From assembly GCA_022496805.1 (NCBI GenBank), contig CM040091.1, positions 16,606,336-16,670,335 of the forward strand: 64,000 bases of DNA, given 5' to 3'. Positions within the stretch are counted from its first letter, which is position 1; the number at the start of each line of letters is the position of its first letter. Positions 23,451 to 35,224 of this stretch are shown in pieces. The notes under the pieces are model-generated. The model was not told the DNA's origin. It saw only the letters and a program-made list of their open reading frames with translations, and searched no databases. The position numbers were made by a program, and so were the translations under genes. Source of the DNA: Pohlia nutans (Eukaryota > Streptophyta > Bryopsida > Bryales > Mniaceae).

Positions 23451-23832
23451 TGTCCTAAAACCACCACCTCACCCAATTATGACACGTAGAGTTTTCTTGG
23501 GGCCACCACAATTGAGACTCAAAACCATCAATTTCACTATTCAAGTAAACCAATGGCACGTCAAGTATTGCAAAGAAATAGTAGTGGTTTTGGGTTAGCT
23601 TATGAATGGAATCTAAGAACAAAAAAGAGTGAACTTAGGTAATTGGTGGGTGGTGTATGGGTTAGAGATTACTTTCCACTTTAGAATTTTGTATAAAATT
23701 GACAAATGCGAATTAGATGTTGCAAATTTTTACAATCCTCATCAAAACCTTTTTCGAATGCAGTCATAGTTTTTTCCGAATTTGAAACTGCCAAAAATAG
23801 GCCAGATTGCTTAAGTTGGTGGTTTTAGGACA
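23451..23832 (+). mobile_element. Short deletion relative of element Y
   Basis: It ends with TGTCCTAAAACCACCA on the left and its inverse TTGGTGGTTTTAGGACA on the right. The stretch 23,675-23,825 matches the left inner arm of Y (about 9,100-9,270) in inverse orientation, including the AGATTGCTTAAG junction. No gene is left inside. Confidence 0.6.
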
Positions 23833-24516
23833 ATTAACCATAATTATTAGCGCTTCTGCCAAACAAAGGCGACTGTGGGACGGGGCCTGAGAGCAGGCTT
23901 TTTACGTGTCACTCTACAAGCAAGTCAAATTGAATCCTTTATAACCCGCCAGGGAGCCATCTCCACATTAAATTACCATCTCGTGTCCGTCCTCACACTG
24001 AAGTCCTTCTGTAAAAACCGATGTCCTTCTCTGCACAAAGTGATTTTTACCATGAATGGGGCAATAGTATGGAGTGTGATATTATGGAGGTTCCAATTGA
24101 TGGATATGGTCACCCGTTGAATTCAGCATTAAATTTTATTTACTCATGCCATTGAAAGCCATAAATCTGAGCAGGACAAGTAAATCTGAGCAGATGAAAT
24201 TGATGGAATTGGACAAGTCTAAGTTAGGTGTGAAGCTAATCCATTTGCGAGTATTGTCCCTTTCAATTTTACTTCATTAACTAGCTGTTTGTGTCGGGGA
24301 AATCTTCGAGGGTAGATTTATCAATCCAAGAGGCAACTCAAGCAGGGGCATTGGTAACCACGCGAGCCCGACTTTCCTTCTACCCACATTAATTCTCATC
24401 AACATGGAAGATGGCAAGCCACTCTCGGTCCATCTTCACTTATCTGAATTTTCCATTTTCCTGCCCAAGTCGTCAGCTTTCATTTGCTTTTTGGCTTTCT
24501 AAGAACTACGGAACAG
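23833..24516. other. Spacer with more balanced composition
   Basis: Contains an 81-codon ORF (23,875-24,120, plus) that I do not recognise. It could be captured or single-copy host sequence. Confidence 0.35.
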
Positions 24517-25399
24517 TACAATGCCCTATAGAAAGTAAGGTAATCCCAATTTTGACTTGTAAGAAACTCTTTCACAATTTGACTTTTTTAGATTTATTTT
24601 TCAATACTAACCTATTAAAAAAATAGTTTTATGCAACTTCAATGAACACACCAAATTTCAATTTCAAAAAACAAAAATTGTGTTTTTTGATAAGTTGTTT
24701 AGTGTATTATTCATTATGGTACATAATGATTGATGAAAAAATATTGGTGGTAATTTTTTAAAATTTTATTATACAAATATTTAGGAAACATTGATGTGCA
24801 CATCTTACTTTTAGAAAAAAATTGCATTACCTAAGAAACAATTTACACTTCAAAGAATTGAATATCAAAGGGTCACTAATCAAGAATTTGTACAACAAAT
24901 TTCTCTAAATCTTATTGGGTTTTGGCAAACCAATTGCGCCATAATACTCAAAGGTATAAAAGTAGTCATAATATAAGGGTCGATTAGAAAAATATAATTC
25001 CAATTCAATAATATCTATTTAACAAAATTTGGGAAGGCAACCCTTTGACATTGGATTCTCTATAGTCTAAAATCTTCTTAGGTAATGCAATTTTCCCCTA
25101 AAAGTAAGATGCGCACATCAATGTTTCCTATATATTTGCACATGGATTTATTTTTTCAAATTATCACCAATATTTTTCAGCCAACTATTATGTACCACAA
25201 TGAAAAATACACAAAATGATTTATCAAAAATAAAATAACATAAAATAAAATTGAAATTGAAATTTGATGTATTGATCAATATTGCATAAAACCATCATTT
25301 TAATAGGTTTGTTTTGAAAAATAGGTCTACAAAGGTCAAATTTTGAAAAAATCTTACAAGTTGAAATGAGCGTTACCTTACTTTCTATAGAGCGGTGTA
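24517..25399. mobile_element. Palindromic Tc1/mariner-like MITE, copy FB1
   Basis: Flanked by TA on both sides. Terminal repeats of about 360 bp (24,519-24,880 against 25,035-25,397) enclose a loop of about 155 bp. The ends resemble CAGTGCCCTATAGAAAGTAA, and TA targets with CAGTG-type termini are typical of Tc1/mariner elements. No transposase. A second copy is at 35,225. Confidence 0.75.
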
Positions 25400-25421
25400 C
25401 ATGTGGTGAGGTAATTATCCT

Positions 25422-26514
25422 TTAACCCTTTATCCCCTAAAGGACCAAGAATTAATGGTTTTAACCCTTAACTTCTCGGGCGACCTAAAATGGGTCGCAC
25501 CAAAAATAGAAAAGGTTGTAAAACATGCTAAAAGTGTCCGAATTGAGTGTTTCAAAAGCCCAACCTCTTTATAATCAAGTTGGCTATAAGAATATGTGTT
25601 CTGAATTTTTTTTAATTAATTTTATAATAAATAAAGAATGTTGGTCATTCATGTGCCTGAAACAGCCTAAAAAGTTGTCAAATTCGCAAATGTTTGAAAA
25701 AATGCATGATAATGCATAAATTTTGCAAAGACATACAAAGACTAATTGTAGATTATGAATTATAGTTCATTTCTATCAAAAAAAATTCAAAAATTCATCA
25801 TAAATAACTAGATATATAATTTTAAAGCTATAAACTACCAAAACTCATAAAAAATACAAAATTAATAATTATTTCTTAAATTTCATTATGATTGGCCAAA
25901 ATTATAATTTTAATAAGATGCTTTAATATCCATTAGAATTCATCTTGTTTAAAGTGATTATTTTAACCAATTCTTGTCTTTAATTGTTTAAACTGGTGTT
26001 TCTACAAAATAAAATATCCTAAATCTTGGCATCTTATGATTATGTTATGAACATTATACTTTTAGCCAATTCTATAAAAAAATATTGAAAAAAATATCAT
26101 TTAAAAAAAAAATTATGAATATTCAAAGTTTTTCTTTTTAAATTCATTTATAAAAATTCCAAAGTGTTTAAGTGGAATTTAATTGTATAGATAGGATCTA
26201 TACATTGTGCAGCACAACTTTCATGTTCTATGGAACTTCTAAAAAGTCATGTAACACATATTTTATAGCACATTTAGTTTATGGCAAAACCCCTCAGGAA
26301 GTTAAGGGTTAAAATGAAGAACTTAATCAGTCATATTGTGAAAAATATAATTCACATGGGACCAAATTTTATATCATCAGAATCAATTTAGAACATTGCA
26401 CGTGCTGGTCAAACAATAAATAAATTTGAACAAAAAGAAGTTCACATAGGACTTACTCGTAACTGCTCGAAAACATGACACCCAATTTGGGCTTCTTGGT
26501 CCTTTAGAGGTTAA
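25422..26514 (+). mobile_element. Family G TTAA element, split by element H
   Basis: About 240 bp of family-G sequence (left TTAACCCTTTATCCCC, then TAAAGGACCAAG; right GGTCCTTTAGAGGTTAA) interrupted by an 850-bp TTAA element. Joining the halves at TTAA restores the family sequence seen at 33,259. Confidence 0.7.
25461..26312. mobile_element. TTAA element H nested in family G
   Basis: 852 bp. Both ends read TTAACCCTTAACTTC (15 bp perfect inverted repeat). The left side continues CGGGCGACC, with a hairpin-forming GGGCGACC...GGGTCGC. Non-coding. Confidence 0.8.
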
Positions 26515-27065
26515 CGTCCTAATTCAACGCTGTTTTTGAAGATGCGTAATAATTTTTTAATGAATAACAAAAATGGAGTTGATGTAAAAAGCTAAGTTGT
26601 AAGTGTTACTGTGAAGATCACATATGTATGGTTGGATTTATCGTTTTTTTATTTTTTGGGTTTATAAATTGTAATTAATTTTGCAAGGTTTTTTCTCGAA
26701 ATTCTATTAAATATCCCAAATTAACACAATGTTTTTAGAAAATATTGTAATGAAATTGGAATAACATGCACTACGAAATGGTATGGTTTCCATTATTTGG
26801 ATCTACTTATTTTAGAAAGTCATGTTCAAAGTCTCACTTTTTGAACTAAGAATGAAACTAGACATAAAGTAATTGAGTTGTTTTAATAATTACACAATAT
26901 CTTACTTTGAAGATCCACACCATACAAATGATAGTCAACTAGGACAAGAACCAAGAGAAATTTGGATGGATAAAAAACTGTACGTGATGTAGTGTTGAAA
27001 AAGGTTGTAATATGTTCGTCGTTCATTACATGAACGCAGGTGTGTCAAAGGGAGGAAGTGAGCGT
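26515..27065. other. AT-rich spacer, nothing recognised
   Basis: No gene, end motif or repeat that I could support. Confidence 0.5.
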
Positions 27066-27599
27066 TTAACCCCTAATTGACAAAGGGTGTATGGGCAAAC
27101 CCTAGATGTATTATAAAATGTTATTTTTACAACTTTGATGAAGTTTGATTTAGAAGAGAAAATGAGAAGCATAATGTCTAGTAATTATCTATATAGACAA
27201 ACTTTAAAAAAATGTTTTGAATATTCATTTAATGAATTTGGAAGCTCTTACCATTGAATATTCAACAAAATTATAGTTTATATTTATAAAATTTGAAATT
27301 TGGTATGATTGTTAAAAACTAAACATTACATTCTAAATTTTTTTTTAAGAATTTTTTCAAGGGAATTTTTTTCATTATTTTCTTCAAATACTAAATTTCA
27401 TAACACTATGACAATGTTGAGGCCTTTGTCTTAGTAAAATTCTACTCTGTGGACTTTAATTCAGATTGACATGATTCTAATTGGGTTGGAAAAAAATTTG
27501 ATTTCTTATTTGATTTCAAAAAAAATCATTTTAGACAACCAATTTAAAAAATAAAAAAACATCAACCATAAAATGATCGTTCAGTCGCTTAGGGGCTAA
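27066..27599 (-). mobile_element. TTAA MITE family A, copy A6
   Basis: It starts TTAACCCCTAATTGACAAAG and ends TTCAGTCGCTTAGGGGCTAA, where the right TTAA has mutated to CTAA. Interior diverged, so an older copy. Confidence 0.7.
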
Positions 27600-28070
27600 A
27601 GCATCCATATTTACTACAATATGATATTTCAACCCAATTTATTTATTTTTAAAGCATCCATCCATATATTTAGTCATTCAACCATATATTTAGCCATTCA
27701 TCCAATTAATCATTTAATAAAATATCAATTTCATATTTTATCTTTTACATTATTATATATATTTAAAGATCATTCTTCTATTACATTATATTTCTTTTAC
27801 ATTTTTTTGTCTTTTACAGTTCACTGTTACAGTTTTCAGCTTTCACTTTTTTTCAACTTTTACATTTTTCTTGATTTCTATAAATGGTTCATCATTAGTA
27901 TCATTTACATGAATATTTTATTTACTTTTACTTCATTTTTTTCACACCATTCTCTCTATCAATGTTTTCACATCACTCTCTATCAACATTTCCAAATTGT
28001 TCTTTCTATCACAATTTTCTTCTCATTCTTTCTTGAATCCACAAATAAACTGTTTCTCATTTCTTAAGCC

Positions 28071-28514
28071 ATGGATCTTGATGCATTATTAACAAAAAAT
28101 GGAGGCCTCAAAAATGAGAGAAGCACGGCACAAACGTTTATCAAACTCTTTGATAGAGGAGTGAAATCTAAAAGCAACCTCCCACTCTTGCTTCTCTTGC
28201 AAGCCATTCTAAAAACCAATAACAAATCCGTACTTAGGAAAGTCTTTTTGTCCAACTCCAAGACCAGCGGCCTACGCTTACTAACTTACATTCTTCAAAA
28301 CAACAAATTCAAACGCGTATTCCTCAAAAGCTCGTGTGTACTCCACCACTTGGAGAAGCATGGGATTGTAGATAAAGAGCGTCTCTTTGTTTGCACAGGC
28401 CGTGGAACTAAACTCAAAATTTCAAAGCTGTTTTTCATTTTGGAATTGTGCAATGGTGCATCAAAAAAATTTGAAGAAAAAGATTTCAAAGAAGGAGAAA
28501 TCCTAGAAAAATAG
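28071..28514 (+). CDS. Uncharacterised 147-residue ORF, helical, weakly TFIIS-N-like
   Basis: Uninterrupted ORF with a strong start context (gccATGG). The predicted protein is basic and Leu-rich: a run LPLLLLLQAILKT at about residues 37-49, then SGLRLLTYIL and VLHHLEKHGI at about 89-98, ending in an acidic/Lys-rich tail. The spacing of Leu, Arg and His looks like a bundle of short helices and weakly recalls the TFIIS N-terminal (LW/TND) fold, but no diagnostic residue proves it. The 470 bases upstream are strongly pyrimidine-rich, with a TATATATATTTAA run about 310 bases before the ATG. A TTAA element ends at 27,599, just before that leader. It could be a small host gene or a captured gene fragment. 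No membrane segment or signal peptide is evident. Confidence 0.5.
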   Translation: MDLDALLTKNGGLKNERSTAQTFIKLFDRGVKSKSNLPLLLLLQAILKTNNKSVLRKVFLSNSKTSGLRLLTYILQNNKFKRVFLKSSCVLHHLEKHGIVDKERLFVCTGRGTKLKISKLFFILELCNGASKKFEEKDFKEGEILEK

Positions 28515-28789
28515 ATATTTTAATTTTATGTCTTAACTAAATGTAGACTTTCCAATCACAATTTAGACTACCAACTGTGGAAACCAACTTTCTTTATAAA
28601 CAAAATTTTATGTTATCAAAATATAATGCATATGCTTATGATAAGAAAAAAAAACCCCTTTCTGAACTCAAACAATACTTTATTATGCGGTCTCTGTCTA
28701 TGCTTGCAATTGAAATGATTACTTGTATAATATGTACAAATTCATAACAAGTTGTTCAATTATTTATTTTTTGTGTTCTTGTTCTTTAG

Positions 28790-28985
28790 GCACTACACTT
28801 TGACACCAAAAACCACCCTTTTTTTTTTGTAGTGATGAAACAAAAAACATATTATACAAAACCACCATTTTTTTTTGTAGTGATGAAACAAAAAACATAT
28901 TGTACAAAACCACCATTTTTTTGTAGTGGTTTTTTTGGTGTCAGAGAGTGATGTCCAAAAACCACCCTTTCTTGTAGTGATGAAA
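28790..28985. repeat. Short tandem repeat with CACTA-like ends
   Basis: It runs from CACTACACTTTGACACC to CCTTTCTTGTAGTG, the inverse of CACTACAAGAAAGG, a common CACTA terminus. The interior is about three copies of a roughly 50-bp unit containing TTTGTAGTGATGAAACAAAA. A miniature element with expanded subterminal repeats is likely. Confidence 0.45.
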
Positions 28986-30234
28986 AAAGTGGCACTATGT
29001 TAATCTGTGAAAGTATACGTGAGTGCACAAAAGGAGTATTAATTTAAACATTTCCGTACAAAATATATATACAATAGAGCTGAAAATATTGATGTATACT
29101 TACATTAAACATATATTTAGGTCGGAATTCATATGTATACAAAGGTGTGAATGGGCCATGAGTTACAACCAATGCCTATACAACACATGACATAATAAGA
29201 TTTCATCAAACTATTTTTTATCTTTTTATTTTTTTATAAATCTGCTATGTGGGTACGGTACCTTGGCATTGAGGTAATACATAGCCATCAAAATATCCAG
29301 CTGACTGGCAGTGGCTGGAGGGTAGTTAAAATTGCGAATCTGGAGGCAGACAATCTGCACTCTGCACTCTGATCCATCAAAGGGAAATGACTACTCAGTT
29401 TCGACATTAATTATTTACTTTTGTCCCAAAGTGACACATGTCATCTTGTGATTGGTTAAGGGTGATGTGGACCTCTTAAAATCTGATGTGTCCGAATACG
29501 CAATACTGTCGAATCTGACCCTCACATATGGTACGGCTTGACTCTCTTCAGTTTGTCGTGATCTAACCATACCCCTGTTTTGTTTTGTTTTTTTTTTCCG
29601 TTTTCATTTTTGCTCAGGATTGTCATTCAATCAACTGCCAAAAATTTAGGACCTGACACTGGATGAAATGATTTCAAGTTGTCGCAGAAATCGTCCAAAT
29701 CTTGCATGGAATTATCATGGCTTACATTTTACTATTATTTTTTTTTCTCATTTTTCTTTTTTGTCATTGCCTACGTTTACCCTTAGCACCTGAATTGTAT
29801 GTTTATCGTACCCGTGATGAAGCAATGTAAGGTGCCAGTGGTATCATATCATGACATCACGGTTCATCCACTGTGATCTCAGTTCGCAGCCAGCGTAACT
29901 TATGTACCACACAATTTTCCTTTGGAGAAAACCAACCACATGATGAAAGTGCACTTAATTGTCAGAGGTTTTCAAATATACAAAAATATATACAGCAGTC
30001 GAGAGCTTTGTTCAGTCTTCAGGCAAGGGCAAGCAGAAGACATTGTGTAGAGTGCACATATAATACGTATATCATATAATATACTATGTATTATACGGTG
30101 CAGGTGGCACTTGAGACAGACAGGACAGGGAGGGTCTGACAGCTTTGACCGGCCATTGACTTCCCATACTTATGGAGTTTGTGAGAAGATAAAACTTAAG
30201 AAGATAAGCTGGACGTACCTCTTGCGGCCTCCAT
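28986..30234. other. Spacer with one repeat fragment
   Basis: The segment 29,398-29,540 (GTCATCTTGTGATTGGTTAA) belongs to the repeat also found at 3,726, 38,712 and 40,834. Otherwise it looks single-copy, with no recognisable gene. Confidence 0.4.
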
Positions 30235-30469
30235 TTTACCCCAAAAGGACCAAGGATTCATAGTTTTATAATGGCAAATTTGATCTGTCATATTGTTCAA
30301 AAAAGTTAATTCAAGTGGGACCAAATTTTGTACCACCAGATTGAATGAAGAGCATTTGTATGTGTTGGTCAAAAGAGAAAGAATTTTGAACAAACAAAAG
30401 TCCACGTAAGACGTACTCAAAATTGCTATAAAAAACATGAGATCCAATTTGGGCTCCTTGGTCCTTTAA
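30235..30469 (+). mobile_element. Family G TTAA element, first of a four-element chain
   Basis: 235 bp, from TTTTACCCCAAAAGGACCAA (left TTAA lost) to TTGGTCCTTTAA. Its right TTAA (30,466-30,469) opens the next element. Confidence 0.65.
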
Positions 30470-31274
30470 CCCTTTAGTGCCCAGGGTACTGTAGCTCAGA
30501 GCCCTGGATTTCAGTAGATTTTTTCACTGTGGTTGAGACTACCAAAAATAGAATGGGTTAAATTAGAAAGTAACCGTACAATTCTATTCTCAACTCGAGA
30601 GCACACATTTTATTAAAATTTGAGAATCATCCGATGGTGGGATCGAAAGATTATAGTATGTATTTGAACTGTATAATGCACGCTCAAAAACGAGATTTTG
30701 GGGGGTGTGTGACTTCAAAGTTAAATATAATTTGAGGTAAATTTTCAAAAATAAAAGCAAGGAAGTTCAACTATGCCCTATGTCAACACCTCTCCGTTGC
30801 AATCTTTCATATCAAAAATAGACTCACACATAATTCTTGTGAGATTTAAAAGTGAAAGTGACTTGTCCATGTACGGTTTAGGACAAAATTTATACGTTGA
30901 AAATTGACAGGAGTGGGTACATTAGTCAAGATCGGATTACACACACTAATGGAAGATGAAGAAGAAAACACAATCCAAAAAATAAAACAAGATAACAAAC
31001 TTCCAAACACAAGAAATACTACACAGTACATATGTTGTATTTGTAAGTATTTACTGTATTTTCAAGTATTTGCAGTATTTTCGCGTTCTGTTGATAGGTA
31101 TTTTGATAGTTGTACAATTCCAAATTGAAAATTTCTTTTTCTGGAAGGTGCGTAATGTATGTGGGCAAATCTGAACTTCAAAACTGAAGTTCCAATTCTT
31201 CACGGATTCTCTGCTATTTGCATTTCGGACGTTGTAGTGACCATAATGTGGTTTGCTGGGCACTAAAGGGTTAA
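30466..31274 (+). mobile_element. TTAA MITE family I, copy I1
   Basis: 809 bp. Both ends read TTAACCCTTTAGTGCCCAG, a perfect 19-bp inverted repeat. It is collinear with the copy at 52,085. Non-coding. Confidence 0.85.
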
Positions 31275-31277
31275 GCG

Positions 31278-31852
31278 TTAACCCTTAAACGTTGTTGCAG
31301 CCATATATTGGCACATGGAAGTAACTTATCGAAAGTGAATTGAAGTATCACACAATAAATGAAGTGATTTTTATTCATTTCTTCTTGTGAAGGTCTTGCC
31401 ACCTCTTCAAGTTAAATTATGGTCATTCAAGCTATTTTGGAATTTTATATGGGGTCTCAATTTCACAAAGAGTCGTAAAAATGATTCACCTCGTAGTATG
31501 TTTAGGAATTTTTAATGTTTTTCGTGCTTAAAATAAATTTAGAAAAAAAGTTCTATTGTATTTGAGTTTGCCTAACAAAATGAAGCTTACCAAGCCTGGT
31601 TTCTACTCCACTTTGCATTTTTGGAAAAATCTAAAAATTGAGTGTTCTATTGCAGTTGCAAGTCCCGTGTGTATTATCTTGGTGTAATGTTTTTAATTCT
31701 AAACTTAGATATACAAATGACCTTCATTTGTTGTACTATTCTTCATCAAGATTTACACCTTTGGTAAAAAAATTAGAACATTTGAATATGTTTTGTATCT
31801 AATTTCAAAATTTCATCAAAACTTCATGGTTTGTAGTTAACACATGGCTTCA

Positions 31853-31905
<53 letters not shown>

Positions 31906-32032
31906 GTATATATATATGTATATATATATGTATATATACATAACTTAATTCTTATCTTATTTACAATGGCAAAATTGAGTGAGACAGGTAAAGCTTGATT
32001 CCATGGTCATAGGCTAGACGTGTAAGGATTAA
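31278..32032. mobile_element. TTAA element K, with a (TA)n run
   Basis: It starts TTAACCCTTAAACGT and ends with the inverse of TTAATCCTTACACGT. It contains a (TA)n tract with TATG interruptions (about 31,855-31,940). It lies three bases after I1 and shares its right TTAA with the next element. Confidence 0.6.
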
Positions 32033-32587
32033 TCCCAAAAAGCTCGAGGGGTGTTAGGAAAAACCATAGATGTATCATAATATGTTCTTTCCATATATTT
32101 GATGAAGTTTGGTTCAATAGACAAAATGCAGGGCATCATCTCTACAAATCATCTATACGGTCAAACTTCCAAAAAACATGTTATATAATTTTTAATGATT
32201 TTAAAAGCATTAACCTTCTAAATTTTCTATAAATTATAATTTTCACTTTTAGAGTTTAAAATTTAGCACGATGGCTTAAAATCTAGCATGATGGGTCAAA
32301 ATCGGTTTACCTATAATAAGCTTCAAAAATACAAAAGAAATGATGGAGGAAACATCATTACTTTTTTCAAATAGCAAATTTTATGACATTAAGACAATGT
32401 TGAAGTGATGCACTTTGAAAATTTCTCCCCGGTTTGACATAATTCAAATTGCCTGGGAAGCTAGACTTAAAAAAAAATTCTAAAATATTTTTTTATTTAA
32501 AAAAAAAAAAAACTTAGTCTTTGTTTTGGGCAGTCTATTAAAAATAGGCAACAATAAAAAATGGTCTCTTGGGGGTTTAGAGGTTAA
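32029..32587 (-). mobile_element. TTAA MITE family A variant, copy J1
   Basis: It starts TTAATCCCAAAAAGCTCGAG and ends GGGGGTTTAGAGGTTAA. It shares its interior with the copy at 22,198. Last of the chain 30,235-32,587. Confidence 0.65.
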
Positions 32588-33064
32588 GAAATCTAACCAT
32601 CTTGGAGAACACACTAAGTGTGGATCACAAATTGTTGAGGCAAAGACAAATCTTAGTGGGATCGAATGGAAGTCAAATTATAGGAAGCCTACGCCCTCTT
32701 GATGTTCAAGGGCTGATTGTCACTTTGTGACTTCATTTTCATCCATTGAAATACCTAAGACCACTCTATTTATACCCAATTCCACTTCACTTAATGCATT
32801 TAGTATTCACTTGACATGAAGTGTAATTGGGTCAATCCCAAAATGGAATTACGGGGGGGGGGGGGGGGGGTCAATGTCAGGGTGTATAATTGGGTCTTGG
32901 TGGTTTTTAGATATGTCTACCTTAGTGCACTCTGCAACTAAAATATGGATGAAGAATGACTTGCATGTTTAGTAAATAATTCAGTGTGATTGCTAATTGA
33001 TCTATGTAGCTTTATTGGTAATAAACTTTCACTTATTCTCAAAACAATAACAATGCATTCTTTG
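32588..33064. other. Spacer with a hairpin and an 18-G run
   Basis: A hairpin pairs CCCAATTCCACTTCA (about 32,777) with TGAAGTGTAATTGGG (about 32,818). A run of 18 G follows at 32,853-32,870. No gene seen. Confidence 0.5.
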
Positions 33065-33225
33065 TGTACACTTTTCTTCTAAATTGTCCATTCCCAAAAG
33101 GAAAGAGTAGTTTTGTTCCAATGTTCCTTTGTTTGGTGGGCATTAGGTAATTGACATTACGAACAGACACTTTATTCACACCAGCCTCAAAAGAGGTTCG
33201 GATTTTCTATCTATCTGTCTCTTCT
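33065..33225 (+). repeat. Retroposon-like repeat T with a TCTA tail
   Basis: About 160 bp containing GGCATT/GACATTACGAACAGACAC and ending TTTCTATCTATCTGTCT. Related copies are at 1-116 (plus) and 62,698-62,870 (minus). Each ends in a TCTA tract on the same side, as in LINE or SINE 3' ends. Confidence 0.5.
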
Positions 33226-33258
33226 ATCTACACTCTTCATTCTATGTAGCCTCGGAGC

Positions 33259-33491
33259 TTAACTCCTATAGGACCAAAGATTCAAAGTTTTAAATGATGA
33301 ATTCAATCAATCCTACCGCAAAAAGATAATTTAGATTGAATCGAATGTTATATCACTGAAATCAATGAAGAACATTGTAAATCTTGGTAAAAAACAAATA
33401 AATTTGAACACAGAAATCCACATCTAAGACTTACTTTGAAATGCTAAAAAATAGGGATCCAATTTGGGCTTTTTGGTTATCTAGAAGTTAA
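33259..33491 (+). mobile_element. Family G short TTAA element, copy G5
   Basis: 233 bp from TTAACTCCTATAGGACCAAA to ATCTAGAAGTTAA; this is the complete, uninterrupted form of the family. Confidence 0.65.
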
Positions 33492-35224
33492 AGCAAACTA
33501 CAACTTCAAACATATATATATATCTATCTATTTATCTATCTATATATAACTAAATGCACATTGTCACACAATCAATCACGACCCCGTTGTCACAAAATGG
33601 TCACGTTTTCATCTTCAAATGTTTCATCGTGTTATTCCAAATGTTTTTCATTCGGTTCTATAAGACTTTGACCAGCTCTTAGGGAGTTCACTGCAATAAT
33701 ATTATAAAACAACTTGCAAGAAAATATAGGGTAATTCATATCCACAAAGGAAAAACTTAGAATTTTCTTAGAAGTAACATAGGTGAGTATGTATGATAAA
33801 ATGTGTATTATAAATAATATAGGCTCGTTAAAGACAACGCATATTTTTTAAATATTTGTAAAAATATATACCGTAGTAGTTAAGGATCCTATGTTCTTTT
33901 TGAAATAGGGTGTCCTCTATGTTCAGAGGCAAGAAGATTTTGGATGAAAAAATACGTTGATTGAGTTGGAAAAATGGGATGAAAGATCGATGAAAACGGA
34001 TGACGTTTGTAGACATCTCGTTAAACGCTAAAGCAATGAAGTTGGGGCGCTGGGACGTAACAGATATCAAAGGCGAGCATTGTTTGTTTATTATATACTG
34101 GTGTTTTTAAGAACTAGGAATTGTTTTGCAAGATGAACACGACATCTTTCATTTGCCATGAACGATTTTGCTAGTGTTTTTAAGTGCTAGAAACAATTTC
34201 TCAAGATAAATTAGAAGAGTTTTGGTTGGTCTTGTGTATGTCTGCTTCAAGCACGATGTTGTAGTATTAACTCTATACCCTTCTACATTATTGCATGGAC
34301 CCTCTTTATGCTTGCTCTTTTTCTTCTTCTTTTTTTCTTTTTTTTTCTTTTTTCTTTCTTTTTTGACACTCAGTACCGTTGTGTTTAATTGTGCGTGTAA
34401 CTTGATTGAGGAACATGGATTGATTTTGTTGCTTGAAAATGTTTATAAACACTCTTAATGTAAGACCTTATTGTGCCTTAGATTTTGGTGACTTAGCACT
34501 TTGAATGCTCCTGAACCCTTTATAGAAAAATCAAATAATAATAATGAACATACCTAGCTTTAAATTAGAGCTTCATAAAATTTAAAAGTAATTATAGGGT
34601 CATTTTAAAAATAAGAAATTAGCAAATTATATAATAATACCGTACAAAAATTTAAGAACGGATAATTAAATACCCCTTGAATAAATACCTTTGTCATGCA
34701 TGTGTATACATATATACATGTCTAGTGAATTCCCCGAGGACTAGCTACTCGGTTGATATTCTCCTACATTCAATGTTGCGGTGCAACATATAATTTGACC
34801 TACAGACATAACGTTGATACTTCTCATGTTGTAGTACATTTTCATACCACCATTTTGGTAACCAACATATATATGACATGTGGATAGTGTACAATTACAT
34901 ACGTATATAGAAACAAATATTCTTTATGGATGTTGGAATGTGATGTTGGAGAATGTGATAATTACAAGTTCGAAGTGTACTTCTACATGCTTAGTAAAAA
35001 ATTACATTTCCAATAAAATTTTGTAGCATGAAATAGTATTTTTTAAACCTTGATACTAAATAGAAGGACAAATGTATTAAATAACATCTTTCCCCTTTTC
35101 TAGGTACATTTTAAACTCCTTTTTATCAAACTCTTTTGTATGATATTTTCATGTCACATGGAATATTGGATGTTGTATACACATGTGATTGGAGAATCTC
35201 TATATGTAATGTTGTGAATAGATG
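33492..35224. other. AT-rich spacer, nothing recognised
   Basis: An 80-codon minus ORF (33,828-34,070) and a 78-codon plus ORF with a T-rich core (34,222-34,458) show no known motif. The TATC-rich tract at about 33,515-33,545 is a short microsatellite. Confidence 0.45.

Noticed and set aside
27621..28067. 148-codon plus-strand ORF before the 28,071 ORF
   Set aside because: It is a by-product of a pyrimidine-rich, G-poor stretch; the residues are almost all F, I, L, S, Y and H with no motif, and it overlaps the presumed leader.
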